A stretch of 64,000 bases of DNA from an uncultured Prevotellaceae bacterium (lineage in GTDB: Bacteria > Bacteroidota > Bacteroidia > Bacteroidales > Bacteroidaceae). Location of the stretch: positions 1 to 64,000 of the forward strand of contig ONCQ01000005.1 of assembly GCA_900316355.1 (NCBI GenBank), in the 5' to 3' direction. Below the pieces are notes generated by a model that saw only the letters and a program-made list of their open reading frames with translations, was not told the origin of the DNA and did no database searches. Shown here one piece after another: positions 35,116-44,148 of this stretch (position 1 is the stretch's first letter; every line of letters begins with the position of its first letter). A program made the translations under genes and the position numbers.

Positions 35116-35958
35116 ATGAAACGCATCGCTATCCAAGGCATCGAGGGCAGCTTCCACGACATCGCCGCCCACCAATTCTTCGACAACGAGGAGATACAGC
35201 TCATCTGCTGTTCCTCTTTCGAGCAAGTATTCCAGACTCTTCGCGAGGATTCAACGGCCATCGGCATGGTCGCCATCGAGAACACCATTGCCGGCTCTCT
35301 GCTGCATAACTATGAGCTGCTGCGCGACTCAGGTGCCTCCATCGTGGGCGAGCACAAGCTCCGCATCAAGCACTCTTTCCTCTGTTTGCCCGACGACGAT
35401 TGGGAGAATATTCAGGAAGTTCACTCTCACCCTGTGGCCCTCATGCAATGCCGCGACTTCCTCAGTCACCATGAGAACTACAAGATTGTGGAAGCCACCG
35501 ACACCGCCGGTGCTGCCCGCGCCATCGCCGAAGGTCACCGCCGCGGCCACGCTGCCATCGGTTCCAAGGCGCTGGCAGCGATGTATGGACTGAAGGTGTT
35601 GGAAGAAGGCATCGAGACCAACAAGCACAACTTCACCCGCTTCCTGGTGTTCTCTGCTCCTGCGCGCGCCAATCTGTTGCGCAACATCATGGAAGCCGAC
35701 AAGGCCAGCATCGTCTTTTCGCTGCCCCACGAGGAAGGCTCTCTCTCGCATGTCCTCTCCGTGCTCTCGTTCTACAAACAAAACCTCACGAAGATACAGT
35801 CGCTCCCCATCATCGGGCGCGAATGGGAGTACCTCTTCTATGTGGATATTCAGTTCGCTGACTACACGCGCTACTCTCAGGCTATCGATGCCATCCGCCC
35901 CCTCACCTCCGACCTCAAGATACTGGGTGAATACCGCCACGGTCGCGAGAGTATCTGA
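35116..35958 (+). CDS. pheA: Prephenate dehydratase
   Basis: Converts prephenate to phenylpyruvate for phenylalanine synthesis. 280 residues: PDT domain with the start IAIQGIEGSFHDIAA, the VAIENTIAGSLLHNY segment and the TRFLVFS motif, followed by an ACT regulatory domain (~200-280; KASIVFSLPHEEGSLSHVLSVL) that normally binds Phe for feedback inhibition. No fused chorismate mutase; that activity is on the DAHP synthase at 46.5 kb. It is separated from the other aromatic genes by the esterase gene. Confidence 0.93.
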   Translation: MKRIAIQGIEGSFHDIAAHQFFDNEEIQLICCSSFEQVFQTLREDSTAIGMVAIENTIAGSLLHNYELLRDSGASIVGEHKLRIKHSFLCLPDDDWENIQEVHSHPVALMQCRDFLSHHENYKIVEATDTAGAARAIAEGHRRGHAAIGSKALAAMYGLKVLEEGIETNKHNFTRFLVFSAPARANLLRNIMEADKASIVFSLPHEEGSLSHVLSVLSFYKQNLTKIQSLPIIGREWEYLFYVDIQFADYTRYSQAIDAIRPLTSDLKILGEYRHGRESI

Positions 35959-36020
35959 GTGGAGCCCGCAACATCGCCAACATGAAAGTGGGCTTGAACA
36001 AGCAATTAAGCCCGAAAAGT

Positions 36021-36051
36021 TTTGTTGAGAAGTTGAAAAGTTTTACCTTTG
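36021..36051 (+). promoter_or_regulatory. Promoter of esterase gene
   Basis: TTTG (36021-36024), 19 nt spacer, TACCTTTG (36044-36051). Confidence 0.7.
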
Positions 36052-36103
36052 CAGCGCTTTTCTGCAAGTAAACTGATTAACTAACAACAAAATCGCATAT
36101 TCA

Positions 36104-38122
36104 ATGAAACATCTCAGATGCATTGCGCTTGCACTGCTGGCCCTCGTAGTCGGCACCACGCTGCAAGCAGCCATCACGATTACCGAGAACACCAAGGCCT
36201 ACACGCTGAAGACGCAGCGCGGCACGCTGGGTACGCAGGACGGCTATCTCACCTGCACCGCCAACGCCAGCTTCACGAATCAGGGCAAATTTGCCATCAT
36301 CCGCTACGAGGACAACACCTACCTCTACAGCGTCAACGACAAGAAGTTCACATGCTGTGGAGCCACAGCCTACAGAACCGACAACGGCGGGTGGTACAAC
36401 GTGTTGCTGTCCAACAATCCCATTGACCCCATCACAGCCACGACGACCACAACCATCGCCAACTACCCCTACTATTTCACCTCCAAGGGCAAGGTTCTCA
36501 ACACCCATCGCTCCACGGAAAAAGGTGTCTGCCTCAACGGGTGGACCAAGCAGGATGATGGCAATCAGTTTGCCGCCATCGACCCCGTCGATTTCGACCC
36601 TACGGAGGCATTGGCAACGCTGGAAGCCTGCTTCCACAGCAGCATCACGGTGAAATACCGCGTGAAGGACGTGGGAGGCAACCTGCTTGAGGAGCAGACG
36701 CTCAGCGGCGTAGCCGGCGATGTCATCAAGTCTGTGCCCACGACCTTTGTGAAGCGTGCCTACACCCTCTACTCCATCGACACACCCGTCACCGTTACAG
36801 CCGACAAGGAGAACATCGTAGAGGTGGAAGCCGTCTTCCAGATGCCTTTCACCACATCGCCCGACATCACCGATGCCCACTGGTACAACCTCGCCCTGCG
36901 CAATGGCGAGGACTTCTGCAACGCCAACTCCGGCTACAAGTGCAACGACAACCCATCGACAGACGACCTCAAGAGCGATGCCTACCAATGGGCTTTCCAG
37001 GGAGACCCCTACGGCGGCATCGTGGTATATAACCGCTCCAACACCGCCCAGACGCTGCGTAAGAACGGTGACCTGGTCACACTTGGCGACGGCACTTACC
37101 GATGGAACCTTGTGGAACACGCCAACGGTTTCCTGCTCGCAGCCCCCGAGGACGGCCGCTTCATCAACGTCTATCACAGTTCGGACAAGCATCTGAGTTT
37201 CTGGAACAACGCCAACGACATCAACAGCATCTTCACCATCAACGAGGTCGGCATCATCACCAGCGTGAAGCTGGAGTCCTCCGCCAAGGCGCGTCTGCAA
37301 CTATACCCCGCCCCATCGGAGAAGGCCAAGGGTCGTGCGATGCTCGTCATCCCCGGCGGTGGCTATGCCTACATCGCCGGCAGCACCGAGGGTTCCGACT
37401 GGGTGCCCATGCTCAATGAGCTGGGCTACACCGTGGGCGTGCTCACCTACACCACGCCTCCCACCGCTGCCGATGGTCCTTTCAAGGACGGCAAGGCCGC
37501 GATGAAATACCTGCGCGACAATGCCGAGGCGCTGGGTCTCAACCCTGCACATATCGGCGTCATGGGCTTCAGTGCCGGCGGCCATCTGGCCAGCACCCTC
37601 GCCACCCACACCACCGGCGACGAGCGCCCCGCCTTCCAGGTCCTCTTCTACCCCGTCATCACGATGGATGCCAGCTACACCCATCAGGGCTCCCGCGATA
37701 ACCTACTGGGCACGAACCCCTCGCAAACCCTTGTAGATCTCTATAGCAACGAGAAGCAGGTGACATCCGAGACACCTCGCGCCTACCTCTGCTGGGGCAC
37801 CGGTGACCGCACCGTGCCGCAGGCCAACAGCCTCAACTACATCACCGCCCTTGAAAATGCCGGTGTGCCCGTGCATCAGCTACCCCTTAACGTGGCCAAC
37901 CACGGCTACGGTTTCAAGACCGACTTCGCCTACCACACGCAGATTGTCAACGACCTCACCACCTGGCTCAACGACATCGATGCCATCCTCACCGGCGTCG
38001 AGACTGTCAAGGGTGGCGCAACGCCCGCTGCCACTACCTATTACAATGTTCTGGGACAGCGCATCATGCGTCCTCGCCGCGGCATCTTCATGACCTCAGG
38101 TCGCAAGTACGTAGCCCGCTAA
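36104..38122 (+). CDS. Secreted alpha/beta-hydrolase (acetyl-esterase-like) with lectin-like N-terminus and sorting tail
   Basis: A 672-residue exported protein. Signal peptide 1-23. Residues ~25-390 are beta-rich and carry two lectin-like segments with similar wording (GKFAIIRYEDNTYLYSVND; GDLVTLGDGTYRWNL). Residues ~400-630 are an alpha/beta hydrolase with oxyanion loop PGGGYAY, nucleophile GFSAGGHLAS and a late His (ANHGYGF). The tail YYNVLGQRIMRPRRGIFM resembles the Prevotella/T9SS-like C-terminal module. Likely deacetylates polysaccharide; substrate unproven. It interrupts the aromatic gene cluster. Confidence 0.82.
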   Translation: MKHLRCIALALLALVVGTTLQAAITITENTKAYTLKTQRGTLGTQDGYLTCTANASFTNQGKFAIIRYEDNTYLYSVNDKKFTCCGATAYRTDNGGWYNVLLSNNPIDPITATTTTTIANYPYYFTSKGKVLNTHRSTEKGVCLNGWTKQDDGNQFAAIDPVDFDPTEALATLEACFHSSITVKYRVKDVGGNLLEEQTLSGVAGDVIKSVPTTFVKRAYTLYSIDTPVTVTADKENIVEVEAVFQMPFTTSPDITDAHWYNLALRNGEDFCNANSGYKCNDNPSTDDLKSDAYQWAFQGDPYGGIVVYNRSNTAQTLRKNGDLVTLGDGTYRWNLVEHANGFLLAAPEDGRFINVYHSSDKHLSFWNNANDINSIFTINEVGIITSVKLESSAKARLQLYPAPSEKAKGRAMLVIPGGGYAYIAGSTEGSDWVPMLNELGYTVGVLTYTTPPTAADGPFKDGKAAMKYLRDNAEALGLNPAHIGVMGFSAGGHLASTLATHTTGDERPAFQVLFYPVITMDASYTHQGSRDNLLGTNPSQTLVDLYSNEKQVTSETPRAYLCWGTGDRTVPQANSLNYITALENAGVPVHQLPLNVANHGYGFKTDFAYHTQIVNDLTTWLNDIDAILTGVETVKGGATPAATTYYNVLGQRIMRPRRGIFMTSGRKYVAR

Positions 38123-38164
38123 AGCAACATTTTGCAGGTAAGAACGCAAAAAGTATGTAAAAAA

Positions 38165-38198
38165 GTTGGCGGTTTCGCAAAAAGTACGTTACTTTGCA
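38165..38198 (+). promoter_or_regulatory. trp operon promoter, 34-bp block shared with tyr operon
   Basis: TTGG (38166-38169), 19 nt spacer, TTACTTTG (38189-38196). The whole block including the spacer (GGCGGTTTCGCAAAAAGT) matches 44989-45022 at 31 of 34 positions, far more than two unrelated promoters would share. Confidence 0.75.
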
Positions 38199-38235
38199 GC
38201 GCAATACAAGCAAAACAGTAACTAAACGTTCGACA

Positions 38236-38292
38236 ATGAATAAGACATATTCTTTCTGGTGGTGGCAGTGCTCAAGGTTCAAACAATCGTGA
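38236..38292 (+). CDS. trpL: trp operon leader peptide
   Basis: An 18-residue frame, MNKTYSFWWWQCSRFKQS, with three consecutive Trp codons, 111 nt before trpB and followed by a Rho-independent terminator. This is the classic arrangement of ribosome-mediated attenuation: stalling at Trp codons when charged tRNA-Trp is scarce would prevent the terminator. The segment GATAGCC (38296-38302), just after the stop codon, can pair with GGCCTGTC in the terminator's 5' arm with one bulge, so it is a candidate antiterminator. Confidence 0.88.
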   Translation: MNKTYSFWWWQCSRFKQS

Positions 38293-38332
38293 GAAGATAG
38301 CCGCATACCTATAAGATACACATACAAAGAAG

Positions 38333-38363
38333 AGGCCTGTCGTTCTTGCGACAGGCCTTTTTT
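38333..38363 (+). terminator. trp attenuator terminator
   Basis: AGGCCTGTCG (38333-38342), loop TTCTTG, CGACAGGCCT (38349-38358), then a run of six T. It lies between the leader peptide and trpB. Confidence 0.93.
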
Positions 38364-38402
38364 CTTATTAAGAACATCAACATATACAAAATAAACCACA
38401 CA

Positions 38403-39605
38403 ATGAAACACAATTATTTTGCTGATGCCAACGGCTTTTACGGAGAGTTCGGCGGTGCCTACGTGCCGGAGATTCTTTACAAATGTGTGAAGGATTTGCA
38501 GGAGGCGTACCTGCCCATCATCGAGAGCGAAGCGTTCAAGCGCGAGTACCACGCCCTGCTGCGCGACTACGTCGGTCGTCCGTCGCCGCTCTACTTCGCC
38601 AGCCGCATGAGCGAGAAGTACGGCTGCCGCCTCTATCTGAAACGTGAGGACCTGAACCACACGGGAGCACATAAGATTAACAACACCATCGGACAAATCC
38701 TGCTGGCCAAGCGGATGGGCAAGACACGCATCATTGCCGAGACGGGTGCTGGGCAGCATGGCGTGGCTACGGCCACCGTGTGTGCACTGATGAACATGAA
38801 ATGCGAAGTGTTCATGGGCGCCACCGACGTGGAACGACAGCACACGAATGTCGAACGCATGAAGATGCTCGGCGCTGAAGTACACCCCGTGCGCACAGGC
38901 AACATGACGCTCTCCGATGCTTGTTCAGCAGCCATCCGCGACTGGTGCTGCCATCCCTCCGACACCTTCTACATCGTAGGCTCCACGATGGGTCCTCATC
39001 CTTACCCCGACCTGGTGGCTCGCATGCAGAGCATCATCTCGGAGGAGATAAAATGGCAACTGCAGGAGAAGGTGGGACGCGATTACCCCGACTATCTCAT
39101 GGCCTGCATCGGCGGCGGCTCGAACGCGGCAGGGACCATCTACCACTATGTCAATGACGAGCGCGTGAAAATCGTGCTAGCCGAGGCTGGCGGGCAGGGA
39201 TGGCAAACCGACCGCACAGCGGCCACCATTCATCGTGGCACGGTAGGCATACTGCATGGTGCCAAGATGCTGGTGATGCAGGATGACGACGGCCAGATCC
39301 AGGAAGCCTACTCCATCTCTGCCGGTCTCGACTACCCAGGCATTGGCCCCATGCATTGCCACATGGCACAGCAGGGACGCACACAGGTGTTGGCCATCAA
39401 CGACGACGAAGCCATCCGTGCCGGCTACGAGCTCACACGCCTCGAAGGCATCATCCCCGCCATAGAATCGGCTCATGCCATCGCCGCACTCAGCAAGTTA
39501 CAGTTTAAGCCCGACGACATCGTGGTGCTGACGGTCAGCGGACGCGGTGACAAGGACATGGAGACATATTTGAATATGAAAGCTGAGACTGAAGTTAATC
39601 GTTAA
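38403..39605 (+). CDS. trpB: Tryptophan synthase beta subunit
   Basis: PLP enzyme that joins indole and serine to tryptophan. 400 residues from the ATG at 38403 (MKHNYFADANGFYGEFGGAY), chosen because the longer frame (38346) would start inside the attenuator terminator. PLP-lysine region LNHTGAHKINNT, phosphate-binding GGGSNAAG. First gene of trpBEGDCFA, the order usual for Bacteroidetes. The stop codon lies inside a 7-bp tandem array. Confidence 0.97.
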   Translation: MKHNYFADANGFYGEFGGAYVPEILYKCVKDLQEAYLPIIESEAFKREYHALLRDYVGRPSPLYFASRMSEKYGCRLYLKREDLNHTGAHKINNTIGQILLAKRMGKTRIIAETGAGQHGVATATVCALMNMKCEVFMGATDVERQHTNVERMKMLGAEVHPVRTGNMTLSDACSAAIRDWCCHPSDTFYIVGSTMGPHPYPDLVARMQSIISEEIKWQLQEKVGRDYPDYLMACIGGGSNAAGTIYHYVNDERVKIVLAEAGGQGWQTDRTAATIHRGTVGILHGAKMLVMQDDDGQIQEAYSISAGLDYPGIGPMHCHMAQQGRTQVLAINDDEAIRAGYELTRLEGIIPAIESAHAIAALSKLQFKPDDIVVLTVSGRGDKDMETYLNMKAETEVNR

Positions 39606-39628
39606 TAGTTACCTGTTAATCGTTGATA
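39594..39628. repeat. 7-bp array at trpB/trpE junction
   Basis: Five consecutive 7-mers: GTTAATC, GTTAATA, GTTACCT, GTTAATC, GTTGATA. The trpB stop (39603-39605) is inside the second unit. trpE starts 7 nt after the array. Confidence 0.8.
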
Positions 39629-39634
39629 TCTGAA

Positions 39635-41023
39635 ATGAATAGATATAGTTTTAACACAAAGTCAAAGACAATTTTAGGGGACCTATATACGCCCGTCGGC
39701 GTCTATATGCGGTTGCGCGACCTCTATCCTCAGAGCGCCTTGATGGAGAGTTCCGACTACCACGCCGCTGACACGGCCCACTCCTACATCGGTCTTAACC
39801 CCATCGCCCGCGTGGCTGTCTCCCATGGGAGGGCGTCCGTCTGTTTCCCTGACGGAGTTACCGAGCAGCATGAGATTACCAACTCCTTCGGCATCGCCGA
39901 AGCCATCCATGCCCTCATCGACCGCCTGCATGTCGAGGGCGATGATGCCCGCCTCTGTGGTCTCTTCGGCTACACCAGTTTCAACGCCGTACGCTACTCC
40001 GAAGGCATCGCTGTCAAGGACGAGACTCAGGAACGCAACGATGCGCCAGATGTTCTTTATATATTATATAAGGTGGTGATAGCCTTCGACCACCACAACA
40101 GCACTCTCAAGATCGTCACGCTGGGCGATGAGGCCGACATCGACGACGTGCTGAAGGCCATGAACCGAGGCAGCGTCCGCGAATACAGCTTCCGCCCCAT
40201 AGGCGATGTAAGTTCCACACTCACCGACGACGAGCATCGCGAGAACATTCGGCGCGGCATCCGCCACTGCCTGCGAGGCGATGTGTTCCAAATCGTGTTG
40301 TCGCGCCGTTTTATTCAGCGTTTCGAAGGCGACGACTTCAAGCTCTATCGCACCCTGCGCAGCATCAACCCCAGCCCCTACCTCTTCTATTTCGATTTCG
40401 GCGGTTTCCGCATCTTCGGCTCATCGCCTGAGACCCATTGCCGCATTGAAGGTGGAAGAGCCTACATCGACCCCATCGCCGGCACGACGCGGCGCACGGG
40501 TGATGCCGAAGCCGACCGCCTCGGTGCTGAGTACCTGCGCAACGACCCCAAAGAAAATGCCGAGCATGTCATGCTCGTGGACCTGGCTCGCAACGACCTC
40601 AGCCGCAACTGCCACGACGTGAAGGTGGAGTTCTACAAGGAACTGCAGTACTACTCCCACGTCATTCACCTCGTCTCGCGCGTCAGCGGCGAACTTGATG
40701 CGAAGGCCGACTCCATTCAAGCTTTCATCGACACCTTCCCTGCCGGCACGCTGAGCGGAGCGCCCAAAGTGCGTGCCATGCAACTGATTTCTGACTACGA
40801 GCCGCACAACCGCGGTGCCTACGGCGGGTGCATCGGCATCATCGGTCTCGACGGCAGCCTCAATCAGGCCATCACCATCCGCACCTTCGTCAGCCGCAAC
40901 GGCGAGCTGTGGTTCCAGGCCGGCGGCGGCATCGTGGCCAAGAGCGATGTAGAATACGAATTGCAGGAAGTGAACAACAAATTAGGGGCTCTAAGGAAAG
41001 CCATTGAAAAAGCAGCATCATGA
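39635..41023 (+). CDS. trpE: Anthranilate synthase component I
   Basis: Forms anthranilate from chorismate using ammonia delivered by TrpG. 462 residues from the ATG at 39635 (MNRYSFNTKSK); a TTG at 39623 is possible but unlikely. N-terminal Trp-binding domain and C-terminal chorismate-binding domain with IDPIAGTTRRTG, DLARNDLSR and FPAGTLSGAPKVRAM. Its end overlaps trpG by 4 nt (ATGA), implying coupled translation to keep subunits equal. Confidence 0.96.
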   Translation: MNRYSFNTKSKTILGDLYTPVGVYMRLRDLYPQSALMESSDYHAADTAHSYIGLNPIARVAVSHGRASVCFPDGVTEQHEITNSFGIAEAIHALIDRLHVEGDDARLCGLFGYTSFNAVRYSEGIAVKDETQERNDAPDVLYILYKVVIAFDHHNSTLKIVTLGDEADIDDVLKAMNRGSVREYSFRPIGDVSSTLTDDEHRENIRRGIRHCLRGDVFQIVLSRRFIQRFEGDDFKLYRTLRSINPSPYLFYFDFGGFRIFGSSPETHCRIEGGRAYIDPIAGTTRRTGDAEADRLGAEYLRNDPKENAEHVMLVDLARNDLSRNCHDVKVEFYKELQYYSHVIHLVSRVSGELDAKADSIQAFIDTFPAGTLSGAPKVRAMQLISDYEPHNRGAYGGCIGIIGLDGSLNQAITIRTFVSRNGELWFQAGGGIVAKSDVEYELQEVNNKLGALRKAIEKAAS

Positions 41024-41583
41024 AGATTGTCATCATCGATAACTACGACTCCTTCACCTACAACCTCAGTCATCTGGTGAAAGAGCTGGGCGCCGACGTC
41101 ACCGTCCTGCGCAACGATCAGTTTCAGCTACCACAACTCGAGGCTTTCGACAAGATTATCCTCAGCCCCGGGCCCGGCATACCCTCAGAGGCCGGCCTGC
41201 TCTGCGACGTCATCCGCACCTATGCCGGTCGCAAACCCATCCTCGGCGTGTGTCTTGGTCATCAGGCCATCGGCGAGGTGTTCGGTGCCAAGCTCGAAAA
41301 CCTCAGCGATGTCTTCCATGGCATAGCTACACCCTGCCACATCACCGCCCCTTGTCCTCTTTTTGCAGGTTTACCCGCCGACATCACCGTGGGACGCTAC
41401 CACTCATGGGTGGTCGCCAACGAAGCATTCCCCGATAGTCTGGAAATCACGGCCGTGAGTGATGAGGGTTATATCATGGCCCTACGCCACAAGACCTTCG
41501 ACGTGCAAGGCATTCAGTTTCACCCGGAGAGCGTGCTCACGCCTGACGGGCAACAAATGATTCGCAACTGGCTGCAAGCGTAA
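41020..41583 (+). CDS. trpG: Anthranilate synthase component II (glutamine amidotransferase)
   Basis: Class I glutamine amidotransferase, 187 residues. Starts IVIIDNYDSFTYNL; nucleophile Cys in GVCLGHQAIGE; His/Glu in QFHPESVLTPDG. Overlaps trpE by 4 nt. Complete triad, so glutamine can serve as nitrogen donor. Confidence 0.96.
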   Translation: MKIVIIDNYDSFTYNLSHLVKELGADVTVLRNDQFQLPQLEAFDKIILSPGPGIPSEAGLLCDVIRTYAGRKPILGVCLGHQAIGEVFGAKLENLSDVFHGIATPCHITAPCPLFAGLPADITVGRYHSWVVANEAFPDSLEITAVSDEGYIMALRHKTFDVQGIQFHPESVLTPDGQQMIRNWLQA

Positions 41584-41626
41584 TCGTTTCGTCACCTCAA
41601 TCATCCGACAATTAGCATCACAACAC

Positions 41627-42637
41627 ATGGAACAGACAATGAAAGGCTACCTCTTCCGCCTTCTTAACCACGAAGAGCTCTCCCGCGAGGAGATGAAGAA
41701 CATACTCATAGGCATCACCCACAGCGAATACCCCAACGAACAGATCACAGCGCTGCTCACCTGTCTGCAGATGCGGGGCGTCACCGTGGATGAACTGCTC
41801 GGCTTCCGCGACGGCATCCTTGAGACCGGCGTACCGGCCCTGCTCGACTGCGACCGCTATATCGATGTCGTCGGCACTGGCGGCGACCGCAAGAACACCT
41901 TCAACATCTCCACGACAGCCTGCTTCGTCATCGCCGGTGCCGGGTACAAAGTGGCCAAGCACGGTAACTACGCTGCCACGAGTGTCAGCGGTGCCAGCAA
42001 TGTCATCCAGCACCACGGCATCAAGTTCACCGACGACATCGACCGTCTGAATCGCAGCCTCAACGAAGCCGGCATCGTCTATCTCCACGCCCAGCTCTTC
42101 GCCAAGGCGATGAAGTTCGTAGGTCCCATCCGCAAGGCGCTGCAGTTCCCCACTATCTTCAACCTCCTTGGTCCTATCGTGAACCCCTCGCAGCCCAAAT
42201 GCCAGCTGTTGGGCGTTGCCAACCTCGACCAGATGCGTCTCTACCACGCCGTCTATCAGCGCCTCGGTATCGACTACGGCATCGTCAACAGCATCGACGG
42301 CTACGACGAGATTTCGCTGACGGGCGATTTCAAGGTGACGACGAAGCAGTACGAACGCGTGTTCTCGCCCTGTGATCTCGGTTTCGATATTGCCAAGCCT
42401 GAGGAACTCGTCGGCGGAGCCACCGAGGAGGAAGCCGCACAAATCTTCGACAGCGTGCTCGAGAACAGGGCGCTGCCTGCGCAGAAGAACATCGTACTGG
42501 CTAATGCTGCCTTCGGCATCCAAGTGCTCGAGCGCGGAGAGAAGTCCATTGAAGAGTGCATCGACATTGCCCGCGAGAGCATCGACAGCGGCAGCGCCCT
42601 GCGCACCTTCAAGAAGTTCGTTGAGCTAAACTCCTAA
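41627..42637 (+). CDS. trpD: Anthranilate phosphoribosyltransferase
   Basis: Attaches the phosphoribosyl group of PRPP to anthranilate. 336 residues, standalone. PRPP-binding loop GTGGDRKNTFNIST (about 85-98) and KHGNYAATSVSGASN are visible. A second in-frame ATG five codons in (41639) may be the real start; both fit. Confidence 0.95.
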   Translation: MEQTMKGYLFRLLNHEELSREEMKNILIGITHSEYPNEQITALLTCLQMRGVTVDELLGFRDGILETGVPALLDCDRYIDVVGTGGDRKNTFNISTTACFVIAGAGYKVAKHGNYAATSVSGASNVIQHHGIKFTDDIDRLNRSLNEAGIVYLHAQLFAKAMKFVGPIRKALQFPTIFNLLGPIVNPSQPKCQLLGVANLDQMRLYHAVYQRLGIDYGIVNSIDGYDEISLTGDFKVTTKQYERVFSPCDLGFDIAKPEELVGGATEEEAAQIFDSVLENRALPAQKNIVLANAAFGIQVLERGEKSIEECIDIARESIDSGSALRTFKKFVELNS

Positions 42638-42650
42638 AATCTTTCCCAAG

Positions 42651-43436
42651 ATGGACATTCTGCAAGACATCATCGCACACAAACACATCGAGATAGAGCG
42701 TCTGCGCGCCAAGAAGCCCTCTTTGCGGCAGGCGCTCCTCCAAAGCCAGACAGGCATTATTGCTGAGTTCAAACGCCGCTCGCCATCAAAGGGCTGGATC
42801 AAGGAGGAGGGCCGCCCCGACGTGATTCCCATGGCCTACCAGCAGCATGGTGCTGCTGCCATCTCCATCCTCACCGACGAGCGTTACTTCGGCGGCTCGG
42901 ATGATTTCATCCGTCAGGCCCGCGCCTCCGGTGTCACACTACCTATTTTATATAAGAACTTCGTCATCGACGAGGCGCAGCTCTATGCAGCCGCCCTCTG
43001 TGGAGCTTCCGCCGTGCTGCTCATCGCCGCCTGTCTGAACGTCCAACAGTGCTCGGCACTGCTGACCAAGGCCCACGACCTCGGTCTTGAAGTGCTTCTG
43101 GAGATGCATTCTGAGGACGAACTGGAATATGCCACCCTCGGTCCCGACCTCTGCGGCATCAACAACCGCCACCTCGGCTCGTTCGTCACCAATGTTGAGA
43201 CCTCCTTCCGTCTCGCCGAACGCCTCCGTGCCATCTGCTGCGATTCCTCCCGTTCCGTCTGTTGCGACTCTGTAGCAACTCCCTCCCCCCTCCTCGTCAG
43301 CGAGAGTGGCATCAGCGACCCGGCCGTTGTCCGCGACCTCCGTGCCGCAGGCTTCCGCGGCTTCCTCATTGGCGAGACCTTCATGAAGACACCCGACCCA
43401 GGCCTAGCCCTCAGCAACTTCCTCTCCCAATTATGA
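42651..43436 (+). CDS. trpC: Indole-3-glycerol phosphate synthase
   Basis: 261-residue TIM barrel closing the indole ring. Catalytic Lys segment AEFKRRSPSKGWI (about 43-55), YKNFVIDEAQ and late LVSESGIS. A short Ser/Cys-rich stretch (CCDSSRSVCCDSVATPSP) before the last strand is longer than in relatives. The stop codon abuts a 7-bp array that continues into trpF. Confidence 0.94.
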   Translation: MDILQDIIAHKHIEIERLRAKKPSLRQALLQSQTGIIAEFKRRSPSKGWIKEEGRPDVIPMAYQQHGAAAISILTDERYFGGSDDFIRQARASGVTLPILYKNFVIDEAQLYAAALCGASAVLLIAACLNVQQCSALLTKAHDLGLEVLLEMHSEDELEYATLGPDLCGINNRHLGSFVTNVETSFRLAERLRAICCDSSRSVCCDSVATPSPLLVSESGISDPAVVRDLRAAGFRGFLIGETFMKTPDPGLALSNFLSQL

Positions 43437-43476
43437 ATGACGAATGACGAAAGACGAATGACGAATGACGAATTAA
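43435..43476. repeat. 7-bp array at trpC/trpF junction, coding the TrpF N-terminus
   Basis: GAATGAC x2, GAAAGAC, GAATGAC x2, then GAATTAA. The trpC stop is at its first base pair step. The array supplies several ATG codons in different frames; two (43437 and 43458) are in frame with trpF. Confidence 0.85.
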
Positions 43477-44117
43477 TAATTAAGGTATGCGGTATGCGCG
43501 ATGCCGAGAACATCCGCGCTGTGGAAGCATTGGGCATTGATTGGATGGGCTTTATCTTCTGGCCTCACTCCAGCCGTTTTGTCAGCGAGCGTCCTGCCTA
43601 TCTCCCGACCCGGGCTAAGCGCGTCGGCGTCTTCGTCGATGAGGACATCGAGCACGTCTGTCATATAGCCGGCGATTATGCCCTTGACCTCATCCAGCTC
43701 CACGGCTCCGAATCGCCCGCCTATCTGCGCGCCCTCCGCCAGCACCTTGCCGACGAGGGGTCGCCCATCGCCATCATCAAGGCCTTCAACATCGCCACCG
43801 CCGCCGACCTCGCCCAGACAGCTCCCTATGCCGGCCTCGCCGACTGTTTCCTCTTCGACACCAAGGCCCTGCAGCCTGGCGGCAACGGTATGCAGTTCGA
43901 TTGGAGCATCCTTACGGCCTACGACGCCACCACGCCCTTCCTGCTCAGCGGTGGCATAGGTCCCGACGATGCCAAGAACCTTCGCCGTGCGTTTGCCCTC
44001 GATGGTTTCCCCGTCGGTAAATGCCTCGGCATAGACCTCAACTCCCGCTTCGAGAGTGCCCCCGCCCTCAAGGACGTGGAAGCCCTCCGACACTTCCTCC
44101 AAGACCTAAAATCCTAA
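43437..44117 (+). CDS. trpF: Phosphoribosylanthranilate isomerase
   Basis: Isomerises phosphoribosylanthranilate to CdRP. 226 residues from 43437. Core begins at [13 protein letters not shown] and includes [20 protein letters not shown] and the phosphate site [11 protein letters not shown]. The first 12 residues ([12 protein letters not shown]) are encoded by the 7-bp array and have no counterpart in normal TrpF. The alternative start at 43458 leaves a five-residue extension. The stop lies in another short array. Confidence 0.93.
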   Translation: MTNDERRMTNDELIIKVCGMRDAENIRAVEALGIDWMGFIFWPHSSRFVSERPAYLPTRAKRVGVFVDEDIEHVCHIAGDYALDLIQLHGSESPAYLRALRQHLADEGSPIAIIKAFNIATAADLAQTAPYAGLADCFLFDTKALQPGGNGMQFDWSILTAYDATTPFLLSGGIGPDDAKNLRRAFALDGFPVGKCLGIDLNSRFESAPALKDVEALRHFLQDLKS

Positions 44118-44137
44118 AATAGTGAAATCCTATAATA
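44106..44137. repeat. 8-bp array at trpF/trpA junction
   Basis: CTAAAATC, CTAAAATA, GTGAAATC, CTATAATA: four degenerate 8-mers. The trpF stop is in the second. The GTG of the third could be read as a trpA start but is poorer than the ATG at 44149. Confidence 0.6.
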
Positions 44138-44148
44138 GTATCATCAGT

